From Zhengitettix transpicula (taxonomy: Eukaryota > Arthropoda > Insecta > Orthoptera > Tetrigidae): a DNA stretch of 64,000 nt. The stretch is taken from assembly GCA_037074705.1 (NCBI GenBank), contig CM073590.1, forward strand, positions 164,112,746 through 164,176,745, written 5' to 3'. This document shows, one piece after another, positions 1 to 9,805 of the stretch (within the stretch, counting starts at the first letter, position 1; every line of letters starts with the position of its first letter). Both the position numbers and the translations under genes were made by a program. The notes beneath the pieces are model-generated. The model was not told the origin of the DNA. It worked only from the letters and a program-made list of their open reading frames with translations, and searched no databases.

Positions 1-152
1 TCAATATATATAAAAAAAATTATGAATAGTTTTACAATTTTTAATATCATCCAAGAATATGATTCCGCACACGCAAGTCTTCCGATAACGTAATTCCTGC
101 ATCACACGCAGTTCATTTGCACAAAAAATTATTTATATTAAACTGTTGGTTT
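1..152. other. AT-rich flank, no feature seen
   Basis: Simple AT-rich sequence before the first family A insertion. No gene, RNA or repeat boundary could be recognised apart from the target-site sequence at its right edge. Confidence 0.5.
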
Positions 153-163
153 GAAGGCACCAG

Positions 164-714
164 AAGGAAAGGAAGCCTGCGAAAGGATTTCTCGCAGGTG
201 AACCTTCCCAGAGAGCTCTGGCGGGGGCTATCTTTGGGGATGCTCTCACATCTCTCTGGTTTTTTTGAACTAAGGTTCCCACATGCCGAGGCACCTCGGT
301 CTGTTTTGAGAGGTGTATGTTCCGGGGTCGCAGACCTTGGGCATATGGCAAGAGTTGTCCGCTATTCCTATTGGAATAGTCGGCCAGCTGCCTCCTAAAC
401 AGGCAAAGGCATAGCGAGGGGTAAACTGCGTCCCCACAGCAAACTCCTCTCCCGCTATCGGAAGGGCGTGGGACAAGTACCCAATGCCCGACCTACCCGA
501 TGCAGGTTTTTCTAAGGTTTTCCCTGCATTCCTTTAGGCGAATGCCGGGTAGCATCCTTAAAATATAGCCCGGGGGCCCTAGTTAACCCTAGGCTACCTT
601 CCTCTACCCTTCCGCATCCCCCCTTTCAAATCCCTTCCTATGCTATTAAAGGGGAGTTGCCCTAAGTGGATTACCCTCATGTAGCCTATTGCCCAAAAAA
701 AAAAAAAAAAAAAA
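164..714 (+). mobile_element. Family A retroelement, full-length copy with poly(A) and TSD
   Basis: This GC-rich insert stands out from its AT-rich surroundings. It is flanked by an exact 11-bp direct repeat, GAAGGCACCAG (153-163 and 715-725), and ends in about 20 A residues (695-714). Both are marks of target-primed retrotransposition. It begins with a hairpin (CCTGCGA ... TCGCAGG, 176-199) that opens every full copy of the family. Homologous copies lie at 7139, 18105, 30266, 34425 and 41711. No protein domain was recognised; the short ORFs on both strands recur in copies only because the DNA is conserved. It could be a SINE-like element or the 3' part of a LINE. I see no clear pol III A and B boxes, so the class is open. 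Confidence 0.85.
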
Positions 715-725
715 GAAGGCACCAG

Positions 726-1118
726 TAATATGGTGAATTTGATTAAAATGAGTTAAATTTCGTACTTGAAGCTGTTACCAGTCATTTCTAATTGGTTTCT
801 TTTAACGAGTATGTTATCTTTATGCAGCATTTGCATGTGCGCGCGACTGCATAAAAAGTCAAGCAGTACGGTTATAACTCGACCAAGAACTGTAATTTAC
901 AGAGAAGTTGGACATTGATGTGTGGTTCCTGCAAACTGATGTTAGATGTTGAAGTTCTGTATAGAGAGAACTTGCAACTAATTATTTAACATGAGCCACA
1001 GAATATGCAAAGAAATGTTTCTGGAAGTTTGTTAATTAAGAATGCGGAGTCGCGGTAATTACAGGTCAGTTGTCGCTTCTCGGTGATGGAAGGAGGGAGT
1101 ATTTATACAAGGGATAAG
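726..1118. other. Unannotated spacer
   Basis: Ordinary AT-rich DNA between a family A copy and the LINE 3' end. I see no gene or clear repeat in it. Confidence 0.5.
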
Positions 1119-2130
1119 GATTTGATTTATTTATGCCCTTAGTCCTAGAATGAGGAAATAGGGTACGCCATTCGATAAACTAAAAATATAATTATTAGAA
1201 GCTGCAATTTTAGAATACTAATTATTAGCTTACATGTACATATCTAAGGAATCTGGAACAAAAATTTCCCTGTCCAACAAAAACTAAATTTACTATATAT
1301 TAATAATAATAATAAATCTTTAACGTTACTAAGAATATGCAGTAAACAAACAAATTAAATCCGCAATAGGCAAAAAATAAATATTTATACTCTTATGTGT
1401 TATAAAAAAATGTAATTACACGAGCATAGACACAAAACCTGACACACACTAGGAAGAAGCACAAACACAAACGACGAATAAGTCACTTCACGAAACTGAT
1501 CGACGAGGAATCTGTCCTTTCGTAGAAACCGCAGGCCCTACATGAAACAAAGAAAAAAGCAGAAAAGACCAACAAAGAGTAAGGAAGTTAAGAAATAAGT
1601 AGTTTCAAGAACAACACATTCAACACTTTTGCAATATAAACAAAAAAAGTTAATTGTTAGGGGAACGATCAAGAAACTCCTGTAATGAATAAAAGACACC
1701 TTTCAGTAGAATATGTTTACACCGATTCCAAAAACTTTTGTAGTTATTATTATTCTTTACCTCTGGAGGAAGACTATTGTTTAAAACTTTACCTGAATGG
1801 TTAATACTTTTCTGGCAAAGAGAAAGGCGATGTTTGTCCGATCTTAGAGCTGAGAAAATTCTAGTCTCATAATTGTGAGATTCGCCATTCATTTAAAACA
1901 GATTCACGTTAGACTTTACAATATTTAAAATTTAGTGAGTAAAAGTCAAAGGGTTGAGTTAAAATTCGCAATTTTTTTAAAAACGGTTTACAAGTAGATT
2001 TATAGACCGTATTAGAAATTATAAAATTATATCTCATGGAAAACTTGTGTAACTTGAGCAACCTGGAGCAATTTCCCCAATTTACAATGTCATAACACAT
2101 AAGGGAATGAAAGTAAACCATTTTCCTTGT
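1119..2130 (-). mobile_element. 5'-truncated Jockey/X-element-like LINE, copy 1
   Basis: Reading the minus strand, decayed reverse-transcriptase ORF remains (2121 down to 1650) are followed by a 3' untranslated region that ends at about 1119 in a TAAATAAATCAAATC-type tail. The same 3' region occurs on the plus strand at 31140-31979. Shared blocks include GTCACTTCACGAAAC, GACGAGGAATCTG and CCCTATTTCCTCAT, so this is a dispersed family and not chance similarity. The 5' end is lost near 2130, as expected for incomplete reverse transcription. Assignment to the Jockey/X-like group rests on the protein remnants described in the next entry. No target-site duplication was identified. Confidence 0.75.
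1650..2130 (-). pseudogene. LINE reverse transcriptase C-terminal remnant
   Basis: Two reading frames on the minus strand together match the end of ORF2 in Jockey/X-element-like LINEs. The upstream one (2121-1909) reads MCYDIVNWGN...KLHKFSMR, like the family pattern sYGiifWGNS...klQkraiR, and continues with CKPFLKKLRIL, like SCRelFkkLkIL. The downstream one (1892-1650) reads NYETR...LRSD, then NNSLPPEVKNNNNYKSF, and ends FYSLQEFLDRSPNN. This matches the common C-terminus yNsLPp.iKn...Fk..l..yLl...FYSl.EFL. A frame change between them, and the absence of the polymerase core, show it is dead. The family call comes from motif recall, not a search. Confidence 0.75.
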
Positions 2131-2524
2131 GTTGATGTCGACAGGAATAAGGGACAGTACATAACAGTAGTGAAGTAGTTAGCAACAGTGAAGCCGTATA
2201 AACTGGCAGATGTGACAACGTGCCAAAGCTAAGTTTTACTTATAGCGTTTTCGTAATCCTACGTCTTCAACCAACTTTTCTGACATGAAACAACCCTTGC
2301 ACAATGGGGTTAGGAGCGTCACTTTTGAGAATCGGACGCGGGAAACTCTGAAACGATAAAAAGAAGAAATCGTTTAACCACAAATGGTTGTTTGTGTAGA
2401 TTGGATACATTTTTGTTACTCCTCAAATGAGGAAGTAAGATTCATCGTCAGCATACGTAATTACGCTGAAAATGCACAGATAAAACTATAAAAGAAAACA
2501 AATTGTACTTAAAAATTATTGAAT
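2131..2524. other. Unannotated spacer
   Basis: Between a LINE fragment and a Penelope-type tail. No recognisable gene or repeat. Confidence 0.45.
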
Positions 2525-2728
2525 AAGAAAGATAGCAAATTCAGACAAAAAAGTGATAATATAAATACTGTCCCTTTCGTTAGAAGCAGCTTTTGAGATT
2601 TATCAACTGACAAGTGCAGTTGTGTCGCTCTACGCTGTTCTTCGCACCTGACGAAAGGTACAAGGAACCCAGAAACGTTGTGTGGTATTTATATTATCAC
2701 TTATTTGTCTGAAATGGCTACCATTCTT
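2525..2728 (+). mobile_element. Penelope-like tail with 43-bp inverted ends (family C, copy 1)
   Basis: The left 43 bases (2525-2567) and right 43 bases (2686-2728) are inverted copies of each other with only a few mismatches. Both include GTGATAATATAAATA or its complement. The interior matches the 3' tail of the GIY-YIG Penelope-like element at 15783-15960; shared blocks include GTGCAGTTGTGT, CACCTGACGAAAGG and AGAAACGTT. Penelope-like elements are known for complex inverted or direct terminal repeats, so this is probably a severely truncated copy that kept only its tail. A hammerhead-like motif lies inside. Confidence 0.65.
2643..2684 (+). ncRNA. Hammerhead-ribozyme-like motif in family C tail
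   Basis: The hammerhead core order is present: CTGACGA (2648-2654, fits CUGANGA), then GAAAC (2672-2676), then GTT (2677-2679). The flanks CGCAC (2643-2647) and GTGTG (2680-2684) can pair over all five positions as stem I of a type I hammerhead. Stem II is imperfect (GGT/ACC inside a 17-base segment, with two unpaired bases at its base), so activity is doubtful. Hammerhead motifs in Penelope-like elements are established; this copy looks like a decayed example. Confidence 0.45.
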
Positions 2729-3539
2729 TGTCATTATTTTGAATCAGACGTAATTTTTTTCATCTTAATGATTATTATTTGGGCATTACTCACATAATGT
2801 AAAAATGATGTGTAATGAACACATTTTACCGTGAGGAAAATTTTGTTAGTTATTTTATTAATTAATAATTAATTAGGCATATTGTATCAGTGTATATAAT
2901 TTATTTATTTGTATGTGTAGAAACTATGGTCGTTAGACTTAGTGGATTTCTTATTACAGATTTGACTTCTTAGAATCATCGGACATAAGTGTTGATTGGG
3001 CAATTATAATTTCCGGATTTTCAGAGCGTTCTGATTGGGCGGTTGTTCAGACGTGGAAGCATTGCGTGAAAAAAATAATTTCGTATGTTACAGGGAAATT
3101 TTAATATTCATCGTTGCAGTAAATCTAATATCCACAAGTAAACATTTATATTCTTAGTAAAAAGGTGACAGTCGCTGATGTTCTGTACATTTACAGGTAT
3201 AATGCATATTTAAGCAACAATAATTTCAGGAGTTTACTTTATACTTGATGAATATGAACTAGTAACTGACGGAACAATTTTTCCTGACAAGCAGATTAAT
3301 ATTCTAGTTTTATTTTAATTTATCGTCAATCTGTAGTTCTTAAGAACGTTGAGTAGTCCGAAATGTTTTCTCCACAATATTATTATTTTCTGATTTGAAG
3401 TGAACCAACATTGTGAGGTGTGATCGTAACCTTTTTCATGATTTGGCTTTTCAGCATATAGAAAGTGCGCACCAACAAAAAAGAATTTGTTGCGTAAACA
3501 AAAATACGCCAGGTAGCGGAAGACACCGTTATTTTTGTC
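2729..3539. other. Unannotated AT-rich spacer
   Basis: AT-rich throughout. No gene or family match was recognised. Confidence 0.45.
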
Positions 3540-3780
3540 TTGACGCGGCGGGAAGAAGCTGAAGGGATGGTAAGTCGGATGTGAGGGGAGTCGCTGAGGG
3601 GTCGGCAAAGGAGGAAGTTTTTGGAAAAGTAACGGGACGGAAGGAGAGCCGTGGTTTGAACAACTAAGCAGGACCCGACAACTGGCTGGCGTCGAAGATT
3701 CCGGGATACCTGCAGGAAGAGAAGTGACGCTGCCTGCTATTCACTGGAGGCACATCTGCGTGAGCAAATCCCGCGATTAG
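3540..3780. other. GC-richer block of unknown origin
   Basis: Composition rises sharply (for example GACGCGGCGGGAAGAAGC) compared with both flanks and falls again after CCCGCGATTAG. A 97-codon frame overlaps its left part on the minus strand (3608-3315), but its translation shows no family I know. The block could be an old mobile-element piece or a regulatory or exonic island. No other copy was noticed in the window. Confidence 0.35.
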
Positions 3781-4639
3781 TTTTTTTTTACAATTTTTTT
3801 AAACAAGATTTCAATTGCTATTAAATTTTAATTAGTTCGGCTTCAACCCCAGATGAGAAATTAAACGTGCGCACTTTGCATATCACTGAAAGGCGTAATA
3901 TTTGTAAAAAAAATAGATAAATGTGTAAATGTTTAATTAATAATAAATTAAAATTCTCATCAAAGAGTTTCAGCAGTAAAGACCTTACCACAATTGATAT
4001 TTAGAATGCTGTGAGTTAGATTGTCATCAATGAACCGAACGTTTAGTGCCTCCAGTGCAGTCTCAAATTTCGTTTATTTAATATATGTTAAATCGGCATT
4101 TTAAATGATAAAATTTGTATCAACCGCATTACATACAGACTTTACGGGACGCAAAAAACATTTACATCATTAACGTACAAAACAGTGGTTTTAGAATGGA
4201 ACCATGTGACATTAAATAAATAATCACTTTACTGTATTTATTTTCAACTTCAGTTTCGTAATTATTATGTTGGATATTACATAAACTGAATATAAGTATG
4301 ATAATTTAGGTTTCTCTATACTGACAGATCTTCATAATGTATATTCCTGATATTTACAATTTTATTGTAGCTTGTGATGAGTATTTGTTTCATTTTAATT
4401 TACGTCAATTAATTGAATTAATTATAGTGATATTGGCGCCAATGAATAAATTGTAAAATTCTACTACTTCATTCATAAATGAATGTTATTTGAGTAGAAA
4501 TTTAATTATATAATTATAAAATGAACAGGAATAGGAGACGTGGCAAATAAAATCTATCATCTCAGGCTGGTATTTCGTGTTTTTAGCACGTAGCAAAGAA
4601 TGAGATCTACCTACTTAATTTCCTGCAACTTCAGGTAGA
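3781..4639. other. Unannotated AT-rich spacer
   Basis: Long AT-rich stretch. No recognisable gene, RNA or repeat ends. Confidence 0.45.
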
Positions 4640-5055
4640 CCGTTCGTCTCTTCCCAGGAATTCTGGCGAAGATTCCGTTGCTGGCTGCCCGATTAATTGC
4701 TCATGACCTGCTGACCGCGTAGTGTAGCAACGAGGTTCTTTCTTGTACCTTTTCTTTTCTTTTCTGGATCACTTATCCAGCCACTTTCTACACTCTCCTC
4801 GGACCGAAACTCTTTTCTACCATACCGTTTTCCGTTGCACTTCCTCACCTTCCCATTGATAGGTTGTCTCAACCATATCATCTGGTCCACCAATCACTGC
4901 TCCCCTTTTTCCATTTTTGTCTGAGCGACACAGCAGGCCACGGTCCAACGTACACAACAATTTGGATTTTTCCCAAAATCCTAGGTCAATACCGCCAGGT
5001 GTTCTTTAACTTCGCCTTTGTCGCGCCGCCGGAGATTTTACAAAATTTCCGCTAA
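4640..5055. other. GC-richer block with small ORFs on both strands
   Basis: A compositional island. The minus strand carries a 66-codon, strongly basic frame (4893-4693, with KVRKCNGKRYGRKEF). The overlapping plus-strand frame (4864-5055) looks incidental. The basic protein has no motif that I can tie to a family. It may be a fragment of an old transposon or a lone exon. Confidence 0.25.
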
Positions 5056-5959
5056 TGTCAAAATTAAAATAAATAAATAAAAATATACTCTGATGATATA
5101 AATGTAATAAATAATTAAATCTCACGCGTTACAAGCTTTTAACTTGCATTCCTTATTAAGGGAAAAGTTGACTGAACATTAAACTCAATAAAGTTATTGT
5201 ATTCTTATAAATAGGAAAAGCACCACTGAAAAATCGAAATTAAATCTCTAAAAGTCCAAGCTTTGAAACGTAATGAGAATCATTGTTAGAAATTAGAATT
5301 ATATTTTTTGGGGGCCAATATTATTCTTTCCATTTAAAAGAAAAGAAAATTAACATCCAAAACAAAATTTAATGAGTTTAAATAAATATATTATATAATA
5401 CGTAGAGACATGAGGCTCGAGTCTTGTGGAAAATAGAAATAATGAAAGAAAATTACGTTAAATGTTGGTTTTGAAAATGTACTTCTGTAACATTATTTAT
5501 TATTCTTTCCTTCTATTCGAAAACAATATGACACATGTTACATAAGTTTCAACAAATATATATATATCCATAAGGCAGGAGTCTCGTGGAAAATAGATAT
5601 CATCAGTATAATTTACTTAGTACGTTGGTATTTAAAAATATGATTACGGACATAACTTTGTAAACTCGTATATTAACCTTCCAAATTTATGTTTGAGTAC
5701 TTTTTAGTTTTTCGATTTAATCAGTGATATTGATAGTATAATTTATGTTGTTCATTCAAACATTCATAAAGAAAACAATTATTTTAAGCATCAAATTTTA
5801 GAAAACTGTTTATGGAGCAAAACTGACTGATATGATTACATGTACATCCGCCAATAACAATCTGGGGCTTATTCACACCAGAATTTATTGGCCACCAAAT
5901 TATATTAGGCGACCAGGAATCAGCTACGGTAACGGACATTTCTCCTAATTGGTTCATTA
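5056..5959. other. Unannotated AT-rich spacer
   Basis: AT-rich DNA with no recognised feature. A similar phrase, GAGTCTTGTGGAAAATAGA and GAGTCTCGTGGAAAATAGA, occurs at about 5418 and 5580. This suggests an old local duplication about 160 bp apart. Confidence 0.4.
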
Positions 5960-6215
5960 GCGAATTGTTTGAGCCACACAATGACGCATGGCCAATTAAA
6001 GCCAGTATATCACACCTGCTGAGCCTGTTGGCTGACCCCTGGAGGCGAGTTTCAGCGCGACTATTGAGCAGAATTAGCGGAAGACCTGCTAATAGCCAGT
6101 GTCACTACCGGGAGGCATCCATCAGCCCTAACGGCTCTCTGAACGCCCACGATAGCCATCAGCCAGCCAGTAATCAGTCCAAAACTCCAACGTCGTTACC
6201 GCCAAAGAACTAAAC
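5960..6215. other. GC-richer block of unknown origin
   Basis: Balanced-composition block with an 82-codon plus-strand frame (5965-6213) rich in Ser, Pro and Asn. The translation matches no family I recognise. It may be an unrecognised repeat or exon-like segment. Confidence 0.25.
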
Positions 6216-6839
6216 ACTAGTATTGCTACGAAAGGAGGTAACGTTGAAGACATTATTTATTGTTACCAAAAGTGTTTCACGATTTTATATCAGTATTTTT
6301 ATGAAGGAAAAAAAAAATACGTGGTGATCAGTATAAACAAAATATAGTCGATGAAGTGGTACATACATTCGACTAAGAAAATTTCTGGTGTCTTCATGAA
6401 ACTTTTTCACTCATTAGAATCAGATGTGCCGTTTGTTAAAAAATTACTTGAAAATCAATAATAAGATAAATTATCCAAATACAGATAATATGAATACAGC
6501 ACAATTCCTTTACGGTTCATACCTAGTGTGATTTTTAATTATTTTTTTTTTGTATTTGGCGATTTAATCATACTATTATTAATTTTAAAAACAGAGGTAT
6601 ATTTTTATTTTTCCTTGAAAATAATTTTTTTTATTAGACAAATCTTTTATCTAACGATTATTTGTTGTTACATAAAGTATTAGAGTATATACAATTAAAA
6701 TTATGTACATAATTAACCTGGGAACTTGTCACTTAAGTTAATTCAGCAATTAACATAATTTGGCCAATTTTTTCTTGTATTTTAATTTGGGTGTCTGAGG
6801 GGCAAACATTGTTGAGTTATGAGGGATCGCTGGTGATGT
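6216..6839. other. Unannotated AT-rich spacer
   Basis: No recognisable features. It may include the decayed 3' untranslated part of the minus-strand LINE that follows, but I cannot place its end. Confidence 0.4.
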
Positions 6840-6891
6840 TGAATTTTATAGGATGGGTGGGTGGGGTCTGCGGGTATGAGAATGGGGTGGG

Positions 6892-7145
6892 TTAGAAGGT
6901 GCCAGAGTGTTCTGGGGGAAGGATGAAGTCGATAGAGCGTTTTCTCTTGAGGCGACGTGCGTGTAGGGGTGGGGGACGGTTTAAATGGAATTGCTGGATC
7001 GTGGTGTTAGGATGGTTGAAGGTGCTTTTGATTAATGAGGTTACGGAGTTGGTGATTATTGAGTTGACTTGGGGAAGTTTAATGTTGTGGTGGATCATGG
7101 AATTTCTGAGGTACCAGGGAGAGCTGGTGATGGTCGTACCTCGAC
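6892..7145 (-). pseudogene. Jockey-like LINE reverse transcriptase, C-terminal tail
   Basis: On the minus strand, an open frame runs from about 7145 to the stop at 6892-6894. It reads WYLRNSMIHHNIKLPQV, then VTSLIKSTFNHPNTTIQQF, and ends in a basic segment (RRLKRKRSIDF). The family pattern in Jockey-clade LINEs is PWyvrN..ih.dl.iP.v.e.I...a..fy..l..HpN.li, followed by a basic tail of the r.kRkrp.dL type, so the order and spacing fit well. The frame is open but only the last 80 or so codons remain, so it is a 5'-truncated relic. It differs from the LINE at 1119 and 31140. Its upstream edge abuts a broken family A copy almost exactly. Confidence 0.7.
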
Positions 7146-7375
7146 CAGTTTAGGAGGCAGCTGGCCGACTATCCAATGGGAACAGAGAACAACTATTACC
7201 GTACGTTCAAGATATGTGACCTAGGAACACCTTTCAAAACAGTCTGAGGTGACTCGACTAGTGGGAACCTTAGTTCAAAAGCCGAGAAGGCATTCCCAAA
7301 GGTAGTCTCTTCATCTCTCCTAAAAGGTTCTGCATGCGAGAGCCAACAATAGCTCTCACAGGCTTCCTCTTCTCT
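7139..7375 (-). mobile_element. Family A, 5' half only
   Basis: Aligns with the hairpin-end half of family A: CAGTTTAGGAGGCAGCTGG, ACACCTTTCAAAACAG and GTGGGAACCTTAGTTC are present. The hairpin is decayed (GCGAGAGCC...GGCTCTCAC-like). In element orientation the copy stops after about 235 bp, exactly where the truncated LINE frame starts, and the poly(A) half is absent. Either the LINE inserted here and the rest was deleted, or the two were joined by rearrangement. Confidence 0.7.
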
Positions 7376-8722
7376 CGCCTCGGCTAAGATTAATTTAAAT
7401 ATATTATCCTATATACATTTTTAACTTTACCGCTAGATAAAATCGTATATTAAAATTTTATTCCAAATGAAATTGTAAGAATTCATGATCTCACGAACCA
7501 CAATTATTTTTATAAGGAACCTTTGTTTGGTTAAATGAGATAAAGTGCCATATTCGTACATTATTCAATATCGAGTATTGTGTTTTAAATCATGTATCAT
7601 AAACAATTCACTTTTTGATGGATATTACATGGTACGGAATGGGATGAAAAAATATTGTCGTTGGCGTTGAAAAAATACGTACTGATCAATACTTTTCAAT
7701 ATTTTACGTTATTTATGACAACGTAAATCACATCTTAATTCTGAATCGGTTGATAGAGGCGTTAGAAGGTGAAATATAGACAACCGGTTTACAGCTAGTA
7801 ACTTGTTTCCGGAATGAACTGTGGCCTCTGATATGACCGACTGCTCCGCGGGGACTCGTTTACGTAAGCAAAGCACACGTTTGTTTCCGTGTGGTCGGGC
7901 CATCAGGACATTTGTTGTCAAACGTCCCTACTCCGAACGTCGAAAAAGAAGATTACATGTCCGTCTCAAAATATTGCAAATACCAACATTTATATTATTA
8001 TGTATTTAAAGTCTGACGTTAGTTAAACTGTAAGAACATATAACCTGATTACAGAATAAAACATATCAATTATTTTTAAACTTAAAATGATTACGTTCCG
8101 ACCTTTATGTAGGAGTCTGTCAAGCTCTGATAAAATATCATATAAAAATTTATAATAATAAGAAAGGGATTTTTTATCAAAATTTTATTGTTAAGGATAA
8201 ACCGATTTCTGACTGATGTTTATAAAATTAAGGTTGGATTTAATGGGCAAAATTTAAGACATAAATATTTGTACTAAAATAGATGTATCCGCACAGAAAA
8301 TCAAAATATACACCGCGCTAGTTCTGTTTAAGGATAAACAAAGATTTGAAATACTGCCATCAAAAAAAATAATTAGCTCTCTTTCAAAACACATTGTATT
8401 TCAGTTATTCTGAAATAGTAAGTCCTTGTAAGTAAATCCTACCTAAGAAATTAAGTCTAAAGAAAACATTAGATTTGATTGAGCTACTATAGTATGCATA
8501 TGCACAAAATGTACTAATATAAAAATAATATTTCTAAAAAAATAGGATTTCTTCAGGTTCAATCTACAGTTCAGAAAAAAATAACATAATAATTACAAAG
8601 TTATTTAAGAACACGGGTAAAATATTTCACTTAATTTAATGTTACTTGCAATTGTGTATGCAAATTGTGCAAAAATGTTCTTAAAAGACTTTGTAAACAA
8701 TTTTGTTATTATTTTCGGAATT
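7376..8722. other. Unannotated spacer with one GC-richer patch
   Basis: Mostly AT-rich. A GC-richer patch at about 7735-7960 contains small frames on both strands (7921-7709 minus, 7821-8009 plus) that I cannot assign. Nothing else recognised. Confidence 0.4.
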
Positions 8723-8830
8723 TTATAGTGAACCTGAAGAAGTCCTAACAGAGGACGAAACGTCGATTATTTATTTATTTTGTTAATGATCAGAAAATTA
8801 ATTTTCTGACTAAAGCCCACATATTTATTC
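8723..8830 (+). repeat. Family H tail module (hammerhead-like plus palindrome)
   Basis: A hammerhead-like motif is followed by TTGTTAAT, then a perfect 20-bp palindrome, TCAGAAAATTAATTTTCTGA (8790-8809), then CTGACTAAAGCCC. The same order (hammerhead-like core, TTGTTAATAAA, TTTTTTGACATAAGGCC) is found on the minus strand at 49455-49540, and related pieces occur at 21680-21912. It is probably the terminal part of a Penelope-like or similar retroelement family. No coding part remains here. Confidence 0.55.
8724..8773 (+). ncRNA. Hammerhead-ribozyme-like motif
   Basis: The core CTGAAGA (8734-8740) is followed by a 4-bp perfect stem II, GTCC/GGAC (8742-8745 with 8753-8756), around the loop TAACAGA. 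Then comes GAAAC (8757-8761) and GTC (8762-8764), the usual cleavage triplet. Flanking arms before CTGAAGA and after GTC can pair with G-C, A-T and G-T pairs and one mismatch, giving a type I layout. One extra A (8741) sits between the core and stem II, so this copy may be inactive. The pattern closely follows the known hammerhead scheme CUGAUGA-stem II-GAAAC. Confidence 0.5.
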
Positions 8831-8951
8831 ATATTGTTATATATATAAGATGTTTTTCGTCATTTTTATGAAATAAATTTATATTGTATCAAATATATTT
8901 TTCAAATTTACGGGTTTAAGTTTCTTTAATAACTGGGTTTTGAGTTTTAAT

Positions 8952-8972
8952 TATATATATATATATATATAT
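8952..8972. repeat. (TA)n microsatellite
   Basis: About ten uninterrupted TA units. Confidence 0.9.
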
Positions 8973-9805
8973 TTCACATTACAAATGACCAGTTTCATTT
9001 CTAAGATAAAAGTAATTGATGCACTCAAATCCCAAATTGTTGCAAAATGATTAAGAGTATTATACGAAAAGAATACTAACAAATAACTGTACTAGATTTT
9101 TCGCTGAAGGTTCTGCGCGTTGATCTTTTAGAAATTCATGGGGTCCTAGACCCATGAAGCGAATCCCTGGAGTCACCAACAATGTAGACCACAACATCGC
9201 CATCCCCTGTATCAATAAAACTATTACACAAAGAAAAACGCGGGTCAAATTAACAATTAATTACGCATCATACTACGGATGGCCATAGGCGATTTTGTCA
9301 TTGTGTTTATATCAGCATTTGAAATAATATTGAAATATTTGTTTCAATAACACCTTTTGATTGAAAAGACACCACAGTCTTTAACAAAATCAGTAAATCC
9401 AAAACACCAGTACATCTAAATATGATAATTAAATTAAATTTTAACTTCCAAATCTTTAATTTACCCTGATAATTGAATAATTACAGTATTATGAGCCGCA
9501 ATAGGTTTTAATCAATATGAATAACAAAAAAATTATTTCGAATATATTTCTCTGTTTCTTCTTGATTCTGATTCTCCTACAAGCTTTCGGTTATTGTCAT
9601 AGTCAGCTATGCCACATGTACAACCTGCAACATAATTGCATAATCTATTACAAAATAACACAATTGCGGATGGGAAATTGTGGTTTTGTAGCGCAGAAGA
9701 ACATTCTAGAAATTAATTCAAGTTTAATTTTTAATATTTGGATACAAAAACGCCTGTGTACCCCGAGACGAGCTGTGGCATGTTGAAAATTTCGGACATA
9801 AAATT
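8973..9805. other. Unannotated spacer
   Basis: AT-rich; an 89-codon plus-strand frame (9517-9786) begins with a hydrophobic run resembling a signal peptide (IFLCFFLILILLQAFGYC). However, it has no family match, runs out of AT-rich DNA and is probably chance. Confidence 0.35.

Noticed and set aside
9517..9786. Small secreted protein with signal-peptide-like start
   Set aside because: Hydrophobic runs are common in AT-rich frames. There is no homology, splice signal or supporting context.
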